This document shows positions 12,443 to 14,943 of a stretch of 14,943 nucleotides of DNA, in pieces. Under the pieces are notes generated by a model. The model was given only the letters and a program-made list of their open reading frames with translations. It ran no database searches and was not told the DNA's origin. The DNA lies in contig DAISJM010000064.1 of NCBI GenBank assembly GCA_036821485.1, forward strand, positions 1-14,943. The letters are read 5' to 3'. Each line of letters opens with the position of its first letter. Position 1 is the first letter of the stretch. Both the position numbers and the translations under genes were made by a program. This DNA comes from DAISJM01 sp036821485. GTDB lineage: Bacteria > Verrucomicrobiota > Kiritimatiellia > CAIQIC01 > JAGNIJ01.

Positions 12443-13510
12443 GTGGCTTTATCAAGGACAGCAGAGAAGTACCAGCGCGAGCTGCGCTCGCTGGCGGATA
12501 GCCTGCCCTTCAAGCGGGTTGAACTGCCCGAGTTCCGCACCTCCACCTACGTGCCCAACCCGGTCCGGCAAAAGCGCATCTACACCTCGCCCGACCGCAA
12601 CATGCAGGCCATCGGACGGTTCCTGATCGAGCGCGGAACGGTCGAGCTCCTCTCGCCCGACATGACCATGGACCTCTTCCGCGAAATGCACTGGTGCGCG
12701 TTCCAGATACGGAAACTCTCCCGCAAGCGGCTTGAATCCGCCCGCGAATGGCACCGCGCCGTGGTCAAAGCCCGCAGTATGATCTCCGAAATCGAGGCGG
12801 CCGAAGAGGAACTCTTCATCGCCAACCGCCGGCTCATCGTGAGCTGCATCAAACCCTACTTCTGGATCGGGCAGGTCTGGCTCGCCGATTTTCTGCAGGA
12901 AGGCTCCAAGGCCCTCTCCAACGCCATCCGCAAATTCGATTTCACCCGCGGCACGCCCTTCTACGTCTACGCGCAGAAAGCGGTCCAGAACCGGCTCCGC
13001 AACTTCTTCCGCGATCACGTCCGCTCCGGCAGCATCGGCCTGCGCCCCTCGCGCGACATGCTCGCCATCAAGGAGATCATCGACTCGTGGGTGAAGGAAC
13101 ACGGCAAGGAACCCGACACCGCGATCCTGGCCAAGCTCACCAGCCTGCCCGAATCGCGCATCGAGAAGGTCCGTCCGTTTATCCATCAGTGGGAAAATGT
13201 TCCCGCGCCGCTGGTCTCGCTCGACGCGATGCTGGGCGAAAACGGAACGAACCTTTACGACCTCGTCGAGGATACGGACGCCGAGAAGGCCTCGGGCGCG
13301 GCGCAGCGCTCCGAAATCTGGACCGCCGTCGAACGCCTCCCGCCCCGCGCGAAATTCATCATGCGGCTGCGCTTCATCGAAGGCCGCACACTGGAAGAAA
13401 CCGGGAAAATCCTCGCGCTCACCCGCGCGCGCATCAAGCAGATCCAGGACGACTCACTCCGGAAACTGCGCCAGATGCTCCGCCGCGGCGTCCAGAATCC
13501 GAATATGTAG
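12443..13510 (+). CDS. Sigma-70 family RNA polymerase sigma factor
   Basis: This encodes 355 residues from GTG 12443 (GGAG about 13 bases upstream; no better start is seen). Residues about 70-120 resemble the region 1.2/2.1 linker of PVC-type sigma factors (MTMDLFREMHWCAFQIRKLSRKRL). Region 2 is about 121-200 (LFIANRRLIVSCIKPYF, LADFLQEGSKALSNAIRKFDFTRGTPFYVYAQKAVQNRLRNF). Region 3 is about 206-285. Region 4 (about 292-348: RLPPRAKFIMRLRFIEGRTLEETG...RARIKQIQDDSLRKLR) holds the -35-binding helix-turn-helix. The tandem tryptophans that housekeeping sigmas use for -10 melting are replaced (YAQKAV where YATWWI is usual), so it is more likely an alternative sigma. No anti-sigma factor is adjacent. 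The upstream lipoprotein may be co-transcribed. Confidence 0.88.
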   Translation: MALSRTAEKYQRELRSLADSLPFKRVELPEFRTSTYVPNPVRQKRIYTSPDRNMQAIGRFLIERGTVELLSPDMTMDLFREMHWCAFQIRKLSRKRLESAREWHRAVVKARSMISEIEAAEEELFIANRRLIVSCIKPYFWIGQVWLADFLQEGSKALSNAIRKFDFTRGTPFYVYAQKAVQNRLRNFFRDHVRSGSIGLRPSRDMLAIKEIIDSWVKEHGKEPDTAILAKLTSLPESRIEKVRPFIHQWENVPAPLVSLDAMLGENGTNLYDLVEDTDAEKASGAAQRSEIWTAVERLPPRAKFIMRLRFIEGRTLEETGKILALTRARIKQIQDDSLRKLRQMLRRGVQNPNM

Positions 13511-13511
13511 G

Positions 13512-13528
13512 CGGGCCCAGCGGGCCCG
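13512..13528 (+). terminator. Hairpin directly after the sigma gene
   Basis: CGGGCCC (13512-13518), loop AGC, GGGCCCG (13522-13528): a perfect 7-bp all-GC stem beginning two bases after the TAG, followed by AGTTTCAGGTT. The U-tract is weak, so termination efficiency is uncertain. Confidence 0.55.
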
Positions 13529-13730
13529 AGTTTCAGGTTCCAAGTTCCAGGTTCCAAGGTGGAATTCAGGACGCAGCATTCAGAATCCAGAATCTGGCTC
13601 CGCATTCTGCGTTCTGTCTTCTCTCCCCTCACCACTCCAGTACTCCACCCCTCTGGCCTCTGGCCTTCCCCCTGGCCCCTGGTCATCCGCCCCCCCCCAA
13701 TCCCCAATAACTAATCACCAATCTCCCCTC
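13529..13730. repeat. Degenerate word-like repeats in a gene-free spacer
   Basis: Most of the 13511-13881 gap is low-complexity sequence made of short recurring words: TTCCAAGTTCCAGGTTCCAAG, CAGCATTCAGAATCCAGAATC folding back on GCATTCTGCGTTCTG, CTCTGGCCTCTGGCC, ACTCCAGTACTCC. After the TGTCATGCTGAG element (13731-13800), similar words continue to about 13880 (GGTCATTGG, CACTCCACCACTCCAC). No credible ORF is present. Confidence 0.6.
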
Positions 13731-13800
13731 TGTCATGCTGAGCGAAGCGAAGCATCTCGGTTCCCCGGCCCACTCTGTGCCTATGCGCCTTTGCCACTTC
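13731..13800. repeat. TGTCATGCTGAGCG repeat, copy 1
   Basis: TGTCATGCTGAGCGAAGCGA, then AGCATCTCGG, then a conserved tail CCACTCTGTGCC...TTTGCCACTT. Copies 2 and 3 lie beyond rdgB. The GAGCGAAGCGA core is also the (inverted) centre of the left halves of the 6877 and 7319 repeats. Confidence 0.8.
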
Positions 13801-13881
13801 CGCCTGGTCATTGGAGCTTGGTCATTGGTCATTGCCCCCATCCCCCTCCCCCAACTCTCCATCACTCCACCACTCCACTCT

Positions 13882-14475
13882 CTACTCTCCGCGCAGCACC
13901 GCTCCCCATTCCTCCGCTGCGCGCCGCAGCGCACGGCCGCGATGGGAGATCGCGTGCTTCGCCGCTCCGTCCATCTCGGCGAAGGTAACCGTATGCCCGT
14001 CGGGGATGAAAAGCGGATCGTATCCAAAGCCCTTTGAACCGCGCTCCTCGAAACCGATGGTCCCCTCGCAGCGGCCATCCACCACGCGCGTTTCACCGGA
14101 TGGGCTCGAGAGCGCCACGACGCAACGGAAGCGGGCTTTGCGGTTGGTGACGTTCTTCAAGGCGGCCAGCAGCTTGCGATTGTTTGCGGGGGGGCTTACC
14201 GGCTCGCCGGCATAGCGGGCGGAATAGACTCCCGGCTCGCCGTTGAGGGCATCCACTTCGAGGCCTGAATCATCCGCCAGCGCCCAGAGTCCGGTCGCCT
14301 TCGCAAGAGTGACCGCCTTCTTGATCGCATTCGCCTCAAACGTCTCGCCATCCTCCACCACATCGGGCACATCCGGAAAATCAAACGCACTCACCACATC
14401 AAGCATGGGAATGTGGAATATCTCCCGAATCTCTTCCAGCTTGTGCTTATTCCGCGTGGCGATAGCTAGCTTCAT
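13882..14475 (-). CDS. rdgB: XTP/dITP diphosphatase (RdgB/HAM1 family)
   Basis: This is a 197-residue cytoplasmic house-cleaning enzyme that hydrolyses non-canonical purine triphosphates (XTP, dITP/ITP) to monophosphate and pyrophosphate, keeping them out of DNA. The N-terminal signature ATRNKHKLEEI (6-16), ETFEANA (44-50), ADDSGLEVDAL (67-77) with the likely catalytic Asp69, PGVYSARYAG (81-90), GFGYDPLF (149-156) and SHRGRAL (177-183) are all in place and length is normal. The ATG at 14475-14473 is the natural start, with only a weak upstream site. It is an isolated gene surrounded by repeats. Its 3' end abuts the low-complexity spacer. Confidence 0.95.
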   Translation of the reverse strand: MKLAIATRNKHKLEEIREIFHIPMLDVVSAFDFPDVPDVVEDGETFEANAIKKAVTLAKATGLWALADDSGLEVDALNGEPGVYSARYAGEPVSPPANNRKLLAALKNVTNRKARFRCVVALSSPSGETRVVDGRCEGTIGFEERGSKGFGYDPLFIPDGHTVTFAEMDGAAKHAISHRGRALRRAAEEWGAVLRGE

Positions 14476-14572
14476 GGGTCCGAGATTAACCGCGAATTGG
14501 CGCTAATCAACGCGAAAGGGGAATTCCTTCCCACAGATCACACGGATCGACGCAGATTCAGGGAAGGCGATC

Positions 14573-14662
14573 TGTCATGCTGAGCGAAGCGAAGCATCTC
14601 GGTCCTCCGTCCCACTCTGTGCCTTTGTGCCTATGTGCCTTTGCCACTTTGTCCCTTTCGAC
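14573..14662. repeat. TGTCATGCTGAGCG repeat, copy 2
   Basis: Same element as 13731-13800 with a longer tail (GTGCCTTTGTGCCTATGTGC, then CTTTGCCACTTTG). Preceded by the ACAGATCACACGGATCGACG section at 14531-14560. Confidence 0.8.
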
Positions 14663-14740
14663 TGCCCACAGATCACCACGCACCAGAACGGAGTACGGTG
14701 CAGGGCAGGCGCAGATTGACGCAGATTCGGGATAGGTCTC

Positions 14741-14834
14741 CGTCATGCTGAGCGAAGCGAAACATCTCGGTCCCCCGGCCCACTCTGCGCCTTTGTGCCT
14801 ATGTGCCTCTGCCACTTTGCCCCTTCCGATTGCC
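14741..14834. repeat. TGTCATGCTGAGCG repeat, copy 3
   Basis: Tandem partner of copy 2, 168 bases further on, starting CGTCATGCTGAG. Its upstream ACAGATCA section carries about 30 extra bases containing a GCACC/GGTGC hairpin (about 14679-14700). Confidence 0.8.
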
Positions 14835-14943
14835 CACGAATGCGTACGAATCAATATGAAATGCGGAAGGGAACCGAGGAACACCCTCAAATGGTCCGAA
14901 GGGAAGAATGCTCTTCTTTGACAGCGTGTTGTCTCGGCCTGCC

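Larger units (their letters stand above)
14476..14943. repeat. Gene-free stretch filled with dispersed repeats
   Basis: From 14476 to the right edge no credible gene is seen. The stretch begins with a CGCGAATTGGCGCTAATCAA word and holds two tandem units of about 168 bases. Each unit has a CCCACAGATCA...CGCAGATTC section followed by a TGTCATGCTGAGCG element. It ends with CCCACGAATGCGTACGAATC-type words (14832-14860). The last 50 bases hold only a lone TTGACA (14919-14924) that runs off the window. Confidence 0.7.

Noticed and set aside
14558..14890. A 110-codon minus-strand frame with two similar halves (PRCFASLSMT)
   Set aside because: It is translation of the tandem TGTCATGCTGAG repeats. 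The internal duplication mirrors the DNA repeat, and there is no ribosome-binding site.

Overview
The window looks like a chromosomal piece of a GC-rich Gram-negative bacterium, most likely of the PVC superphylum (Verrucomicrobiota or Kiritimatiellota). This is an inference. It rests on two lipoproteins, a prepilin peptidase, a MurU/AmgK-type murein-recycling enzyme and a sigma factor whose N-terminal layout resembles PVC sigma factors. No rRNA or tRNA gene was recognised to anchor the taxonomy.

Layout. Positions 1-206 hold the 3' end of an unknown gene. A lipoprotein gene (217-954, minus) diverges from hpt (1109-1651, plus). A NYN-like protein with an RGG-type tail (1732-2439, minus) diverges from a CpXC zinc-ribbon gene (2617-3360, plus), whose 3' end overlaps a convergent TPR membrane protein gene. 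A minus-strand run follows, reading leftwards from 9387: leuA with its attenuator, a small GIY-YIG nuclease gene, aroE, a prepilin peptidase gene, a cold-shock gene, aroK and the TPR membrane protein gene. From 9661 the plus strand carries a large MurU-AmgK fusion, a lipoprotein and a sigma-70 family gene. An rdgB/HAM1 gene (13882-14475, minus) sits in a repeat-rich stretch that fills the rest of the window.

The most notable regulatory signal is upstream of leuA. A near-consensus promoter (TTGACG-17-TATATT) points at a leucine-codon-rich 37-codon leader ORF that starts almost exactly at the predicted transcription start. A protector hairpin, an alternative antiterminator pairing and a strong intrinsic terminator follow. 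This is a complete leucine attenuator readable from sequence.

The window is also dense in dispersed repeats. (a) A 19-bp palindrome, TTTTCCAA-N3-TTGGAAAA, occurs four times, always between genes or at gene starts. (b) TGTCATCCCGAGG-type REP-like elements occur as direct composite copies on both sides of the GIY-YIG gene and even supply its stop codon. (c) A three-hairpin REPIN-like element lies at 9517-9601. (d) Three copies of a TGTCATGCTGAGCG element flank rdgB, two of them in tandem. (e) Degenerate word-like sequence fills the spacers around hpt, the sigma gene and rdgB. The repeat-flanked GIY-YIG unit and the palindrome family are the best candidates for something not yet described.

The genes cover aromatic amino-acid synthesis (aroE, aroK), leucine synthesis (leuA), purine salvage and nucleotide-pool cleaning (hpt, rdgB), murein recycling and cell-envelope functions. 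They do not form one obvious pathway.
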